Positions 9,632 to 19,020 of a stretch of DNA of 64,000 nucleotides are shown here, one piece after another (position 1 is the stretch's first letter; every line of letters begins with the position of its first letter). Source of the stretch: Klebsiella planticola ATCC 33531 (GTDB lineage Bacteria; Pseudomonadota; Gammaproteobacteria; Enterobacterales; Enterobacteriaceae); NCBI RefSeq assembly GCF_000735435.1, contig NZ_JMPP01000009.1:28513-92512 (forward strand), in the 5' to 3' direction. The position numbers and the translations under genes were made by a program. The notes below the pieces were generated by a model that was not told the origin of the DNA, did no database searches, and was given only the letters and a program-made list of their open reading frames with translations.

Positions 9632-9988
9632 TCACCGGGAAAGCTGCTGTCGGGTCGGTTCCGACAGCAGCCGTACCGCCTGCTGGTAGGAAGCATCCAC
9701 CAGGTAGTAAATCTGCGAATCCGGCAAGGATCCATCAAGAAAGACCGTACTCCAGTGGGCTTTATTCAGATGTCTGCTGGGGCGGATATCCACATGCTGT
9801 TCCCGCAGCAGTTCGGCAAGCTCCGGACTGGCTTTCAGCGACACGGCTGGCCGCTTATCTTCCACTTCTTTCACCAATGCAAAGAGCACGTCCGCCACTT
9901 TAATCTGCGTGGCCTTCCAGTCGCTGTGCACGCTTTGCTCTGCGCCCGGTTTTGCCATGCAGTACAGCAATAACTCCGAAATTGTCAT
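9632..9988 (-). CDS. yjbR: MmcQ/YjbR family protein
   Basis: This 118-residue protein of the MmcQ/YjbR family has a CyaY-like double-wing fold proposed to bind DNA; its cellular role is not settled. Characteristic stretches are MTISELL at the start, RPAVSLKASPELAELLREQ in the middle and SRHLNKAHWSTVFLDG near the end. The gene is convergent with uvrA and lies 3 bases downstream of yjbQ on the same strand, so the two are probably cotranscribed. E. coli has the same order. Confidence 0.93.
   Translation of the reverse strand: MTISELLLYCMAKPGAEQSVHSDWKATQIKVADVLFALVKEVEDKRPAVSLKASPELAELLREQHVDIRPSRHLNKAHWSTVFLDGSLPDSQIYYLVDASYQQAVRLLSEPTRQQLSR
9643..9671 (+). terminator. Strong stem-loop after uvrA, inside the 3' end of yjbR
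   Basis: GCTGCTGTCGG pairs perfectly with CCGACAGCAGC over 11 bp with a 7-base loop, just after the uvrA stop. The stem is built from the last codons of the convergent yjbR gene. No long T-tract follows, so termination is inferred. Confidence 0.5.
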
Positions 9989-9991
9989 CTG

Positions 9992-10408
9992 TTATTCCCC
10001 CGTGAGCGTCGCAACGATATGCCGCGAACCGCCGTGAATACGATGTTCCCCTAACCAGATTCCTTGCCAGGTCCCCAGCCTGACGCGCCCGTCCTTCACC
10101 GGCAGCAGCAGGGAGACGCCAAGCATCGACGACTTGATATGCGACGGCATATCATCTGGACCTTCATAATCATGTTCATACGGCGCATTATCCGGCACCG
10201 CGTTGAGAAAATACTGCTCCATATCGTAACGGACGGTTGGATCGCAGTTTTCGTTAAGCGTCAGGGAAGCGGAAGTGTGCTGGAGCAGCAGATGCAACAT
10301 CCCGACTTTGACGCGCGACAGCGCGTGGAGCTGTCCCAGGATCTCGTCGGTGACCAGATGAAAACCGCGAGATTTTGCGCCTAACGTCAGCGTTTGTTGA
10401 TGCCACAT
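9992..10408 (-). CDS. yjbQ: YjbQ (UPF0047) family protein
   Basis: The 138-residue protein starts MWHQQTLTL and belongs to the YjbQ/UPF0047 family, a small trimeric fold. The family motif with [17 protein letters not shown] and the His-rich end ([13 protein letters not shown]) are present. Weak thiamine-phosphate synthase activity has been reported for family members, but the physiological role is uncertain. An upstream in-frame ATG would add 23 residues; I chose the internal ATG because GGGGTCG-type spacing and family length fit it. It heads a likely yjbQ-yjbR pair. Confidence 0.92.
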   Translation of the reverse strand: MWHQQTLTLGAKSRGFHLVTDEILGQLHALSRVKVGMLHLLLQHTSASLTLNENCDPTVRYDMEQYFLNAVPDNAPYEHDYEGPDDMPSHIKSSMLGVSLLLPVKDGRVRLGTWQGIWLGEHRIHGGSRHIVATLTGE

Positions 10409-10489
10409 AAACGACCCCTGTTGCGAATGAATCTTTCTAAGTGTGCAGCAATAAGCGAAAAGGTAAAACCTCCCCACACGCTTTTTCGT

Positions 10490-10520
10490 ACAAAAAAGCG
10501 GCAGCCCGGAGGCTGCCGCT
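10490..10520 (-). terminator. Terminator of aphA
   Basis: AGCGGCAGCC and GGCTGCCGCT form a 10-bp perfect stem with a 4-base loop, followed by TTTTTTG on the minus strand. Confidence 0.88.
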
Positions 10521-10553
10521 TTCGCTTCTGACTCATTTCCACAGAAGGTGAAA

Positions 10554-11264
10554 TTAGTATTCGGAATTGACGATCACTTCTTCGCCCAGCGCTCCGGCCA
10601 TCGGCAGAGGTTTATATGACGAGTTTGACGCGCGCAGTACGCGAATGCCGCGAGCCCCGGCATCATGCGCGGCAGAGATGTCGTTATCGGAATCACCGTA
10701 GAAGACCTTAATATTCTTCTCTTTCAGCCACTGGACTTTCGTATTCTGCCCCGGCTTATCACCGGCAAAAATGACCGGATTCATGTTTGCCGCCGGGATC
10801 AGGAAATCATCCTGCAGCGTTTTCGAGACCGTTTCCGTTTTGGTCTGGCTGCGTCCGGTGACGAAATAAATGCTATCGCCGCGCTTCACATGCATTGCAA
10901 TCAGCTGACGCGCCACCTCTTTAGGCATGCTGAATTCGTCCCAGCCGTTATTCATTTTTTCCCAGAATTCCGGGTTTTTCAGGTAAGCATCGCTGCCGGG
11001 AGAGAAGGTCTTTTGGCCGCGCCAGAAGCCCGGGCTGGAAAATAGCACGGTGTCATCGATATCAAAACCTACGGCAAACGGCTGACGACCCAACAGGCTG
11101 TTTTCAATCTGTGCGACGGAAACCCAGTGAACAGGCGCCTGCTCAGCCAGTCTGGCGACGTTGGTACCCGGATTTAGTGACGGAGAAGACTCCAGGGCGA
11201 TTGCTGAGTGATTTAACGTGAAAAGTAAACAGAAGGCGCTAAAGGCCAAAGTTATCTTGCGCAT
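10554..11264 (-). CDS. aphA: Class B acid phosphatase AphA
   Basis: AphA is a periplasmic non-specific phosphatase and phosphotransferase of the DDDD/HAD superfamily that releases nucleosides from nucleotides. The 236-residue protein has a signal peptide (about 1-23). The nucleophile motif [11 protein letters not shown], the FVTGRS segment and the late GDSDNDI motif carry the metal-binding acidic residues. Length matches the family. It is monocistronic between two terminator-like structures, with the same neighbours (tyrB, yjbQ) as in E. coli. Confidence 0.96.
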   Translation of the reverse strand: MRKITLAFSAFCLLFTLNHSAIALESSPSLNPGTNVARLAEQAPVHWVSVAQIENSLLGRQPFAVGFDIDDTVLFSSPGFWRGQKTFSPGSDAYLKNPEFWEKMNNGWDEFSMPKEVARQLIAMHVKRGDSIYFVTGRSQTKTETVSKTLQDDFLIPAANMNPVIFAGDKPGQNTKVQWLKEKNIKVFYGDSDNDISAAHDAGARGIRVLRASNSSYKPLPMAGALGEEVIVNSEY

Positions 11265-11503
11265 AGTTATCCCTTTTAAGCGTCATCCTGCCAACTGCCG
11301 CTTTGCTGGCCGCAAGGCGCCTGGGGCAACCGCCGCGATACGGCGCGGATGACGGTGCGTATAAGTCGTCGAATCGTTATAATTTTCAATAATGTGGCTG
11401 CTTATTACTGGACAATGACCTTAACTCCGGCCCTCGCCGATGAAAAGAATTTTCTGCTCAGATGTCATAGAAAAAGAGAATGATCACACTTCGGAAGGGA
11501 ATA

Positions 11504-11529
11504 GTCCTTTCCCGTAAACGGGAAAGGAC
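11504..11529 (-). terminator. Stem-loop after tyrB
   Basis: GTCCTTTCCCG / CGGGAAAGGAC is a perfect 11-bp stem with loop TAAA, 18 bases past the tyrB stop. No good T-run follows on the minus strand, so it may act as a 3' stabiliser as much as a terminator. Confidence 0.55.
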
Positions 11530-11546
11530 ATGATATTCGCAGGGAA

Positions 11547-12740
11547 TTAGATCACGGCAGAAAACGCCTGCGCGACGCGCTGGACGTTGCGTGAATTAAG
11601 ACCCGCCACGCACATCCGGCCGCTGGAAATCAGATACACGCCAAACTCTTCACGCAGACGATCAACCTGCGCCGCACTCAGGCCGGTGTAGCTGAACATC
11701 CCACGCTGTTTGAGCAGGTAGTCAAAATTGACGCCCGGTACCGCGTCTTTCAGGACGTTCACCAGCTCCTGACGCATCGCCAGAATACGCGTACGCATCT
11801 CTTCCACTTCCGCCAGCCAGCTGGCTTTCAGCTCCGCATCATTCAATACGGTCGCGACAACCTGAGCGCCAAAGTTCGGCGGGCTGGAGTAATTGCGACG
11901 GACGGTCGCCTTCAGTTGCCCCAGCACACGGTTTGCGGTTTCGGTGTCTTCGCAAACGATCGACAGGCCGCCCACGCGCTCACCGTACAGTGAGAAAATT
12001 TTCGAGAAGGAGTTGCTGACCAGCATCGGTATGCCGGCGCGGGCGATCGCGCGAATCGCGTAAGCATCATCATCCATTCCCGCCCCAAAGCCCTGATAGG
12101 CGATATCAAGGAACGGAATCAGGTTGCGCGCTTTCAGTACCTCGGTGATTTGATCCCACTGGGCAGGATTCAGATCGGCGCCCGTCGGGTTATGGCAGCA
12201 CGGATGCAGCAGCACAATGTCGCGTTCAGGCAGCGTCTGCAGTTTCGCCAGTAGCGCATCAAAACGCACGCCGTTGGTCTCGTTATCAAACCAAGGGTAA
12301 GTACTTACTTCGAAGCCAGCACCTTCAAATATGGCGATGTGGTTCTCCCAGGTCGGGTCACTGACCCAAACGCGAGAACCCGGGAAGTAGCGTTTCAGAA
12401 AATCGGCGCCCACTTTCAATGCGCCGGAACCGCCCAGCGTCTGAATAGAGGCGACGCGCTTTTGCACCAGCACCGGGTGTTCTGCACCGAACAACAGCGG
12501 GGCAATCGCGTTGCGATAAGCGTTCAGCCCTTCCATCGGGAGATACAACGAGGCGCCGTGCGGCTGAGCGTTAAGACGCGCTTCCGCTTCAGCAACCGCC
12601 TGTAGCTGCGGGATAATCCCGTCTTCGTTGTAATAGAGGCCGATGCTAAGGTTTACTTTGTCACTACGCGGATCTTCTTTGAAACGCTCCATCAAGGAGA
12701 GAATAGGATCGCCAGCGTAGGCGTCAACTTTTTGAAACAC
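11547..12740 (-). CDS. tyrB: Aromatic-amino-acid aminotransferase
   Basis: TyrB is a PLP enzyme that transfers amino groups in the last step of tyrosine and phenylalanine synthesis and can make leucine and aspartate. The 397-residue protein begins at a GTG codon ([11 protein letters not shown]...). GGAG lies 9 bases upstream, and this start reproduces the family length. The longer in-frame extension to 12968 runs through a REP element and is not coding. The PLP lysine is in [16 protein letters not shown], and the substrate-binding arginine is near the C-terminus ([10 protein letters not shown]). E. coli tyrB is TyrR-repressed, but I could not place a clear TyrR box here. Confidence 0.97.
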   Translation of the reverse strand: MFQKVDAYAGDPILSLMERFKEDPRSDKVNLSIGLYYNEDGIIPQLQAVAEAEARLNAQPHGASLYLPMEGLNAYRNAIAPLLFGAEHPVLVQKRVASIQTLGGSGALKVGADFLKRYFPGSRVWVSDPTWENHIAIFEGAGFEVSTYPWFDNETNGVRFDALLAKLQTLPERDIVLLHPCCHNPTGADLNPAQWDQITEVLKARNLIPFLDIAYQGFGAGMDDDAYAIRAIARAGIPMLVSNSFSKIFSLYGERVGGLSIVCEDTETANRVLGQLKATVRRNYSSPPNFGAQVVATVLNDAELKASWLAEVEEMRTRILAMRQELVNVLKDAVPGVNFDYLLKQRGMFSYTGLSAAQVDRLREEFGVYLISSGRMCVAGLNSRNVQRVAQAFSAVI

Positions 12741-12878
12741 GTGATGTTTCTCCGGGTTTACGAGAGGCAGGTCGTAACACAATAAACCGGAAGCAGGAGA
12801 AGATCGAGAGGATGTTGGCGGATAGTTGGCGGAAAGTCGGCGAAGATCGCACCTGTCCCGCTTGCCCTCAGGGAATAT

Positions 12879-12909
12879 CCCGGCTCGCGGCGTAAACGCC
12901 TTCGCCGGG
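12879..12909. repeat. REP element between alr and tyrB
   Basis: An imperfect palindrome starts CCCGGCTCGCGGCGTAAACG and ends CCTTCGCCGGG, the typical REP/PU design with a GCGGCGTAAACGCC core. Related palindromes occur at 25121, 31880, 50305 and 59118. Confidence 0.8.
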
Positions 12910-12987
12910 CCTGGCAGTGTCACCATAGCCCCGGCAAGCATCGCGCCACCGGGGTTGTCTTGTCGCACAGCAACGGAAAAACCGCGC

Positions 12988-14067
12988 TTAATCCACGTAC
13001 TGCATGGCGACCCGCGACGTCAGCCGCGTAATAAGTTCGTAAGCACTCACATTCGTCAGTGCGGCAATACGCTCGACGGGCAGGTCTTCCCCCCAGAGCA
13101 CCACCGGGTCGCCGGATTTATCCTGCGCCTCAGGCCCAAGATCGACGCAAATCATATCCATCGCGACACGACCAACAATCGGCACTTCCCGGCCGTTAAC
13201 CAGCACCGGCGTACCGCTGGGCGCCGCGCGCGGATAGCCGTCGCCGTAGCCCATCGCCACCACGCCTAGCCGGGTGTCTCGCTCGCTGACCCAGGTACCG
13301 CCATAGCCTACCGGCTCGCCCGCTTTATGTTCGCGTACGGCAATCAGGCTCGACGTCAGCGACATCACCGGCTGACAACCGAAATCTGCGCCGGTGGAGG
13401 GGTAATCCAGCGGTGATACGCCGTACAGGATGATGCCCGGGCGAACCCAGTCAAAATGCGACTGCGGCCACAGCAAAATTCCGCCCGATGCCGCGATGGA
13501 ACGCAGGCCAGGCTTGCCTTCACTGAAGGTGGTAAAAATATCCAGCTGGCGTTCGGTGGCGCCGCATTCAGGCTCATCCGCCCGCGCGAAGTGGCTGACG
13601 ATATTGACCGGCTGGCGCACGTTTTTACACTGGCTCAGGCGCTGCCAGAAGGCGTCCGCCTGTTCCGGCAGCACGCCCAGGCGATGCATTCCGGTGTCCA
13701 GTTTCATCCAGACGGTGACAGGCTCAGGCAGCTCAGCCTGCTCCAGCGCTTCCAGCTGCTCCGGGCTGTGTACCGCCGTATGCAGTTGCTGCGCGGAAAT
13801 AACCGGCAGATCGGCCGCATCAAAGAAACCCTCCAGCAGCAGGATCGGTTTCGTGATACCGCCAGCGCGCAGGCGCAGGGCTTCTTCGAGACGGGCGACG
13901 CCAAAGGCATCGGCATCAGGGAGCGTTCGCGCGGTCTCGAGAAGACCGTGTCCGTAAGCGTTCGCTTTCACCACTGCAACCAGTTTACTGGCAGGCGCCA
14001 GTTCACGCAGACGTTGCAGGTTGTGTCGCAGAGCGCGGCGGTTAATCACAACAGTTGCCGCTTGCAT
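12988..14067 (-). CDS. alr: Alanine racemase (biosynthetic)
   Basis: Alr converts L-alanine to D-alanine for peptidoglycan with PLP. In the 359-residue protein the PLP-binding lysine lies in [10 protein letters not shown] (Lys34). The second catalytic tyrosine is in the GYGGT segment of the C-terminal beta domain, and [12 protein letters not shown] is the usual late motif. Length is standard. It follows dnaB in the same orientation, separated by a 148-base gap with repeat-like sequence. The biosynthetic copy sits beside dnaB in enterobacteria, whereas the catabolic dadX lies with dadA. Confidence 0.98.
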   Translation of the reverse strand: MQAATVVINRRALRHNLQRLRELAPASKLVAVVKANAYGHGLLETARTLPDADAFGVARLEEALRLRAGGITKPILLLEGFFDAADLPVISAQQLHTAVHSPEQLEALEQAELPEPVTVWMKLDTGMHRLGVLPEQADAFWQRLSQCKNVRQPVNIVSHFARADEPECGATERQLDIFTTFSEGKPGLRSIAASGGILLWPQSHFDWVRPGIILYGVSPLDYPSTGADFGCQPVMSLTSSLIAVREHKAGEPVGYGGTWVSERDTRLGVVAMGYGDGYPRAAPSGTPVLVNGREVPIVGRVAMDMICVDLGPEAQDKSGDPVVLWGEDLPVERIAALTNVSAYELITRLTSRVAMQYVD

Positions 14068-14138
14068 TTACATTCCTTGCCTTAAATAAAATAAGCCGAA
14101 TCCACTCAATCATTTGAGTCACCGCAAGGCGCTAAGCC

Positions 14139-14212
14139 AGGGAATCCCCGGGAGCTGAGTACACTAAGTGACCGCGAGCAGCCAACGCAGCGGTGAATCA
14201 AAGGATGACGAG
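14139..14212. repeat. ERIC-like intergenic repeat (degenerate)
   Basis: GGGAATCCCCGGGAGCT followed by AAGTGACC resembles the two arms of the enterobacterial ERIC/IRU element. The following block GCAGCCAACGC...GGATGACGAGG is shared with 16726-16762. The copy is incomplete. Confidence 0.45.
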
Positions 14213-14215
14213 GAT

Positions 14216-15631
14216 TTATTCGTCGTCGTACTGCGGCCCCGCATAATTATCAAAGCGCGACCACTGCCCGTTAAAGGTCAGACGTACCGTTCCGATGGGT
14301 CCGTTACGCTGTTTACCAATAATAATTTCCGCGATGCCTTTTAAATCACTGTTCTCGTGATAGACCTCGTCACGATAGATAAACATGATCAAGTCGGCGT
14401 CCTGCTCAATGGAGCCAGATTCACGCAGGTCGGAGTTGACCGGGCGCTTATCGGCACGTTGTTCCAGCGAGCGGTTAAGCTGCGACAGCGCCACCACCGG
14501 TACCTGAAGCTCTTTCGCCAGCGCTTTTAACGAACGGGAAATTTCCGCAATTTCCAACGTACGATTATCGGAAAGCGACGGTACGCGCATCAGCTGCAGG
14601 TAGTCGATCATGATAAGACCGATACCGCCGTGCTCGCGGGCGATACGCCGCGCGCGGGAGCGCACTTCCGTCGGCGTCAGGCCGGAGGAGTCATCGATAT
14701 AGATATTGCGTTTTTCCAGCAGGATACCCATGGTGCCGGAAATGCGCGCCCAGTCTTCATCGTCCAGCTGGCCGGTACGGATACGGGTTTGGTCGACGCG
14801 CGACAGCGAGGCCAGAGAACGCATCATAATTTGTTCTGATGGCATCTCAAGGCTGAAGATAAGCACCGGCTTATCCTGCAACATCGCCGCATTTTCGACG
14901 AGGTTCATTGCAAATGTGGTCTTACCCATCGATGGACGCGCGGCGACAATAATCAGATCCGACGGCTGCAGGCCGGCGGTCTTTTTGTTCAGATCGTCAT
15001 AGCCGGTATTGACCCCGGTGACGCCGTCATGCGGCTGCTGGAACAGCTGCTCGATACGCGCAACGGTCGCATCGAGGACGTCGGCGATATTTTTCGGGCC
15101 TTCATCTTTGTTGGCACGGCTTTCCGCAATCTTGAATACCCGGGATTCGGCCAGGTCGAGCAGATCTTCGCTGGTACGCCCCTGCGGGTCGAAACCCGCC
15201 TCGGCGATTTCATTCGCCACCGAGATCATCTCACGGACAACGGCGCGTTCACGTACGATATCCGCATAGGCGCTGATGTTCGCCGCACTTGGCGTATTTT
15301 TTGAGAGTTCCGCCAGATACGCGAATCCGCCAACGCTGTCCAGCTGCCCCTGACGCTCCAGCGATTCCGCCAGCGTGATCAGGTCGATCGGGCTACCCGT
15401 CTCCTGCAGACGGGCCATTTCCACAAAGATATGGCGGTGCGGACGCGTATAAAAATCTTCCGCCACAACGCGCTCGGCGACGTCGTCCCAGCGTTCGTTG
15501 TCCAGCATTAAACCGCCCAACACCGACTGTTCCGCTTCAATCGAGTGCGGCGGGACTTTTAACCCGGCGACCTGCGGATCGCGCTCACGGGGTTCAGTCT
15601 GCGGTTTGTTGAAGGGTTTATTTCCTGCCAT
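14216..15631 (-). CDS. dnaB: Replicative DNA helicase DnaB
   Basis: DnaB is the hexameric 5'-3' helicase that unwinds DNA at the replication fork. The 471-residue protein has an N-terminal primase-interaction domain (about 20-150) and a RecA-like ATPase with Walker A (ARPSMGKTTF, about 229-238). Walker B is LIMIDYLQLM, and the conserved ALSQLNRSLEQR and arginine-containing IIIGKQRNGPIGT motifs follow. There is no intein. The start ATG opens MAGNKPFNKPQ. It is divergent from qor and upstream of alr. Confidence 0.99.
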   Translation of the reverse strand: MAGNKPFNKPQTEPRERDPQVAGLKVPPHSIEAEQSVLGGLMLDNERWDDVAERVVAEDFYTRPHRHIFVEMARLQETGSPIDLITLAESLERQGQLDSVGGFAYLAELSKNTPSAANISAYADIVRERAVVREMISVANEIAEAGFDPQGRTSEDLLDLAESRVFKIAESRANKDEGPKNIADVLDATVARIEQLFQQPHDGVTGVNTGYDDLNKKTAGLQPSDLIIVAARPSMGKTTFAMNLVENAAMLQDKPVLIFSLEMPSEQIMMRSLASLSRVDQTRIRTGQLDDEDWARISGTMGILLEKRNIYIDDSSGLTPTEVRSRARRIAREHGGIGLIMIDYLQLMRVPSLSDNRTLEIAEISRSLKALAKELQVPVVALSQLNRSLEQRADKRPVNSDLRESGSIEQDADLIMFIYRDEVYHENSDLKGIAEIIIGKQRNGPIGTVRLTFNGQWSRFDNYAGPQYDDE

Positions 15632-15719
15632 ATTGAATACAGATACCGGGATAGAGATGGGGTCGAAATATTAGCACAGGTCTCTGTTTTGACCCACCCA
15701 AATGAAACTGGAGATAATA

Positions 15720-16703
15720 ATGGCAACACGAATAGAATTTCATCAACACGGTGGGCCGGATGTACTCAAGGCCGTAGAATTTACCCCTGCGGATCCGCTA
15801 GAAAACGAGATCCAGGTAGAGAATAAGGCCATCGGCATTAACTATATCGACACCTATATTCGCAGCGGCCTCTACCCGCCGCCGTCTCTGCCAAGCGGCC
15901 TGGGGACCGAAGCCGCGGGCGTGGTGACGAAAGTCGGGCGCAGCGTGCAGCACATTAAAGCTGGCGACCGCGTCGTCTACGCTCAGTCAGCGCTGGGCGC
16001 CTACAGTTCAGTCCATAACGTGGTTGCCGATAAGGCCGCTCTTTTGCCGGACGCTATCTCCTTTGAACAGGCTGCCGCATCGTTCCTGAAAGGGCTGACG
16101 GTCTATTACCTGCTGCGAAAAACTTACCAAATCAAGCCCGATGAACCGTTCCTGTTTCATGCGGCGGCCGGTGGCGTCGGGCTGATTGCCTGCCAGTGGG
16201 CGAAGGCGCTGGGCGCTAAGCTGATCGGTACCGTCGGCAGCGCGCAAAAAGCGCAGCGGGCAAAGCAGGCCGGCGCCTGGCAGGTCATCAACTATCGCGA
16301 AGAGAATATCGTTGAACGCTTGAAAGAGATAACCGAAGGGAAAAAAGTCCACGTGGTCTATGATTCCGTGGGCAAAGATACCTGGGAAGCGTCGCTTGAT
16401 TGCCTGCAGCGCCGGGGGCTGATGGTCAGCTTCGGTAACTCTTCCGGCCCGGTCACCGGCGTCAACCTGGGGATCCTCAACCAGAAAGGGTCGCTGTACG
16501 TCACCCGCCCTTCACTGCAAGGCTATATCACCAACCGTCAGGAGCTGGCGGAAGCCAGCGGCGAGCTGTTTTCGTTGATTGCCAGCGGCGCGATTAACGT
16601 TGACGTGGCGGAGAGCCAGAAATATGCCCTGACCGATGCCCGACGCGCGCATGAAGTGCTGGAGAGCCGTGCCACTGAAGGCTCAAGCCTGCTGCTGCCG
16701 TAA
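15720..16703 (+). CDS. qor: NADPH:quinone oxidoreductase (zinc-independent MDR family)
   Basis: Qor reduces quinones with NADPH. The 327-residue protein belongs to the medium-chain dehydrogenase family but lacks the structural zinc cysteines. The quinone-oxidoreductase signature GINYIDTYIRSGLYP is at about 46-60 and the NADPH Rossmann motif AAAGGVGLIACQWAKALGA at about 146-164. An ATG 18 bases upstream would add six residues; MATRIEFHQHG is the family start. It is divergent from dnaB, as in E. coli. Confidence 0.96.
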   Translation: MATRIEFHQHGGPDVLKAVEFTPADPLENEIQVENKAIGINYIDTYIRSGLYPPPSLPSGLGTEAAGVVTKVGRSVQHIKAGDRVVYAQSALGAYSSVHNVVADKAALLPDAISFEQAAASFLKGLTVYYLLRKTYQIKPDEPFLFHAAAGGVGLIACQWAKALGAKLIGTVGSAQKAQRAKQAGAWQVINYREENIVERLKEITEGKKVHVVYDSVGKDTWEASLDCLQRRGLMVSFGNSSGPVTGVNLGILNQKGSLYVTRPSLQGYITNRQELAEASGELFSLIASGAINVDVAESQKYALTDARRAHEVLESRATEGSSLLLP

Positions 16704-16725
16704 CGGGTGCCCAGGCAAGATTAAC

Positions 16726-16762
16726 GCTGCCAACGCTTCTGTAGCCTGAAGTATGACGGGAG
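16726..16762. repeat. Short intergenic repeat shared with the alr-dnaB gap
   Basis: GCTGCCAACGC...CTGAAGTATGACGGG resembles GCAGCCAACGC...GGATGACGAGG at 14178-14212 in sequence and spacing, suggesting two decayed copies of one ERIC-like element flanking dnaB-qor. Confidence 0.4.
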
Positions 16763-16775
16763 AGCAGAAAAGTTT

Positions 16776-16808
16776 AGGGCTTCCACCTGGGAAGCCCTTA
16801 CTTTTTTT
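16776..16808 (+). terminator. Terminator of qor
   Basis: AGGGCTTCC / GGAAGCCCT with a short loop, followed by TACTTTTTTT, forms a clear intrinsic terminator. Confidence 0.88.
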
Positions 16809-16933
16809 AGTTCGGCTGTATGTAGGGTACAGCGCGATGAATTCGTTAACGCGCTAATAGTGACAGATTTAATAAGCAAAACCTACGCTGTTCTATGCAA
16901 AATTCTTCAGGTTGTGACCGACCGCTCACTCCC

Positions 16934-17176
16934 TTAATAACGCCAGCGGTTGTTACTGCGGTAGTCTGTCGTTTTTGGCGTATTTATCGACCGAATCACC
17001 CACACGACCGCAATGGCTAACAGCAGCCACGGCAGCAGCTTAATCATCATTGCAAACAGCCCGCCGACGAACATCAGCACCGTCGCAACGACAATCGCGG
17101 CAAGAATCCCCAGAATCGACACGCCGGTGACCAGCAACATGACAAAAAATCCAATGACAAATAAGAGTTCCAGCAT
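16934..17176 (-). CDS. pspG: Phage shock protein G
   Basis: PspG is a small inner-membrane effector of the Psp envelope-stress response. The 80-residue protein has two hydrophobic segments (about 3-21 and 23-65, with the second region interrupted) and a polar tail ending NNRWRY. Start ATG is preceded by GGGGAGAA. Upstream is a sigma-54-type -24/-12 element, in line with PspF and sigma-54 control known for pspG. It is a single gene, and its location next to qor and dusA matches E. coli. Confidence 0.95.
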   Translation of the reverse strand: MLELLFVIGFFVMLLVTGVSILGILAAIVVATVLMFVGGLFAMMIKLLPWLLLAIAVVWVIRSINTPKTTDYRSNNRWRY

Positions 17177-17218
17177 CGTCTTCTCCCCAAAGAAATAATC
17201 GAATGACTCTCCGGGTAT

Positions 17219-17236
17219 TACAAGAAACGTGCCAAA
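17219..17236 (-). promoter_or_regulatory. Sigma-54 promoter of pspG
   Basis: On the minus strand TTTGGCACGTTTCTTGTA fits the -24/-12 consensus (TGGCAC-N5-TTGC) with one deviation at the -12. It lies about 43 bases before the pspG start. Confidence 0.85.
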
Positions 17237-17253
17237 CTTAATACATTGAATTT

Positions 17254-17286
17254 AAAGAAAAACGCCCTGACGATTAAATCAGAGCG
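17254..17286 (-). terminator. Terminator of dusA
   Basis: CGCTCTGA and TCAGGGCG pair over 8 bp (one G-U), followed by TTTTTCTTTAAA on the minus strand. It isolates pspG from dusA transcription. Confidence 0.75.
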
Positions 17287-17316
17287 TGGCGTATTTGACT
17301 AAATTTTAGCGCAACA

Positions 17317-18315
17317 TTAACGCTTATCGGCAACCAGCTTCAGCGCATGTTCCAGCACGTTAATATCCGCCCCCGCCTTGTGCGCATTTTCACTCAGATA
17401 GCGACGCCACTGCCGCGCGCCTGGGATACCCTGAAACAGGCCCAGCATATGGCGCGTGATATGGCCCAGATAGGTGCCGTTGGACAGCTCACGCTCGATA
17501 TACGGGTACATCGCGCGCACCACGGCGACCGGGTCGCTATCGGCCCCTTCCACCGCAAAGATCTCCCTGTCGACCGAGGTCAGGATCCCCGGGTTCTGAT
17601 AGGCCTCGCGCCCCACCATCACGCCGTCCATATGCTGCAGATGCAATTTCGCCTCTTCCAGCGACTTAATCCCGCCGTTGATCGCCATCGTCAGGTGTGG
17701 GAAGTCGCGTTTCAGCTGATAAACGCGCGGATAATCCAGCGGGGGAATTTCACGATTTTCTTTTGGGCTCAGGCCGGAGAGCCAGGCTTTGCGGGCGTGG
17801 ATGATAAACATCTCGCACTCACCGTTTCCGGAGACGGTATTGATGAAATCACACAGAAATTCATAGCTATCCTGGTCATCGATGCCGATACGGGTTTTTA
17901 CCGTTACCGGGATGGACACCACGTCGCGCATCGCTTTGATACAGTCAGCTACCAGCTGCGCATTGCCCATCAGGCAGGCGCCGAACATCCCGTTTTGCAC
18001 GCGGTCGGACGGACAGCCGACGTTGAGGTTGATCTCATCGTAACCGCGCGCCTCCGCCAGTTTCGCACACTGGGCGAGCGCAGCAGGATCGCTGCCGCCC
18101 AGCTGCAGAGCCAGCGGATGCTCTTCTTCGCTATAGGCCAGATAGTCGCCTTTGCCATGAATAATCGCTCCGGTCGTCACCATTTCGGTATACAGCAGCG
18201 TATGGCGCGACAGCAGGCGCAGGAAATAGCGACAGTGCCGGTCTGTCCAGTCGAGCATCGGCGCGATGGAAAAACGATGGGCGGCAAAAGCGTGAGATGT
18301 TGATTCTGGCATCAT
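17317..18315 (-). CDS. dusA: tRNA-dihydrouridine synthase A
   Basis: DusA uses FMN and NADPH to reduce uridines 20/20a in tRNA D-loops. The 332-residue protein has a TIM-barrel flavin domain: [12 protein letters not shown] at about 18-29, the active-site cysteine in [17 protein letters not shown] (about 100) and [12 protein letters not shown], which binds the FMN phosphate. Two adjacent ATG codons open the frame and the longer is given; no strong Shine-Dalgarno distinguishes them. It is the first gene downstream of the cupin gene on this strand, with a gap of about 100 bases. Confidence 0.96.
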   Translation of the reverse strand: MMPESTSHAFAAHRFSIAPMLDWTDRHCRYFLRLLSRHTLLYTEMVTTGAIIHGKGDYLAYSEEEHPLALQLGGSDPAALAQCAKLAEARGYDEINLNVGCPSDRVQNGMFGACLMGNAQLVADCIKAMRDVVSIPVTVKTRIGIDDQDSYEFLCDFINTVSGNGECEMFIIHARKAWLSGLSPKENREIPPLDYPRVYQLKRDFPHLTMAINGGIKSLEEAKLHLQHMDGVMVGREAYQNPGILTSVDREIFAVEGADSDPVAVVRAMYPYIERELSNGTYLGHITRHMLGLFQGIPGARQWRRYLSENAHKAGADINVLEHALKLVADKR

Positions 18316-18417
18316 GGCGATAAACAGGCATCCGGGTAAAAAGGGGCGCTACTATAGCACAAAGATAAATCACAGAGGCATAGCAGCGCGACGGGTGCTG
18401 TGCCTCTGCCGGACAGA

Positions 18418-18906
18418 CTAGCGCCTGCGCGGTTTACCATCGTGCGGGCCGAAAAATTGCGGCGGATGATCGACCCAGCGATCCTGACGCGTGGCGGCAT
18501 ATTCCGGGTTCAGCGGATAGTAGATGCGGTTAAATTTCTTGTTCGACTCCCCCACCACTAATAAGCGAACTTCCTGGTCGGTATTATTCAAAAAAGTGTG
18601 ACACACTCCGGTTCCGGCCGGAAAACCGACGCTGTCGCCCGGCTCAAGCTTCCACAGATAGCCGTTAATCCAGACTTCAGGGTAGCCATCCAGCACATAG
18701 ATAAACTCCTCCTCATCACTTTCAGCGTGGGGATAAGAGGTGCGGCGGCCCGGGGGCAAACGTTCATGATGAATACCCAGCCGGTTGAGCCTTAACCCCC
18801 GTGCCAGCGGCGCGCCGATGGAAAAACGCTCCGGGTTATTGGGATAAGTGGCATCATCTGGACCTTCCAGTTCGCGCCAATGTCGAATGCAATCAGGTCT
18901 TTTCAT
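18418..18906 (-). CDS. Cupin-domain protein, function unknown
   Basis: The 162-residue protein carries one cupin beta-barrel (about 50-125). YPHAESDEEEFIYVLDG supplies the first cupin motif with one His and acidic residues, and LEPGDSVGFPAGTGVCHTFLN the second with a His. These could bind a metal, but the first motif is not the classical HxH. The ATG start follows GGGAG. It is divergent from zur and upstream of dusA. E. coli K-12 as I recall it has no such gene here. No zinc-regulated operator was seen before it, so a link with Zur is only positional. The substrate is unknown. Confidence 0.75.
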   Translation of the reverse strand: MKRPDCIRHWRELEGPDDATYPNNPERFSIGAPLARGLRLNRLGIHHERLPPGRRTSYPHAESDEEEFIYVLDGYPEVWINGYLWKLEPGDSVGFPAGTGVCHTFLNNTDQEVRLLVVGESNKKFNRIYYPLNPEYAATRQDRWVDHPPQFFGPHDGKPRRR

Positions 18907-19020
18907 CGTTTTCTCCCGAAAATGAGATGCATCAGGTATAGCACAAGCCGCCGGTTCTCGGCGTTTTGCCTGGATCGTGATAAAGTAACAACTTCAGACT
19001 CACGCAACCAGAGGATGCTC

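Noticed and set aside
12741..12968. N-terminal extension of tyrB by 76 residues
   Set aside because: It reads through a REP element; the GTG start with GGAG gives the exact family length.
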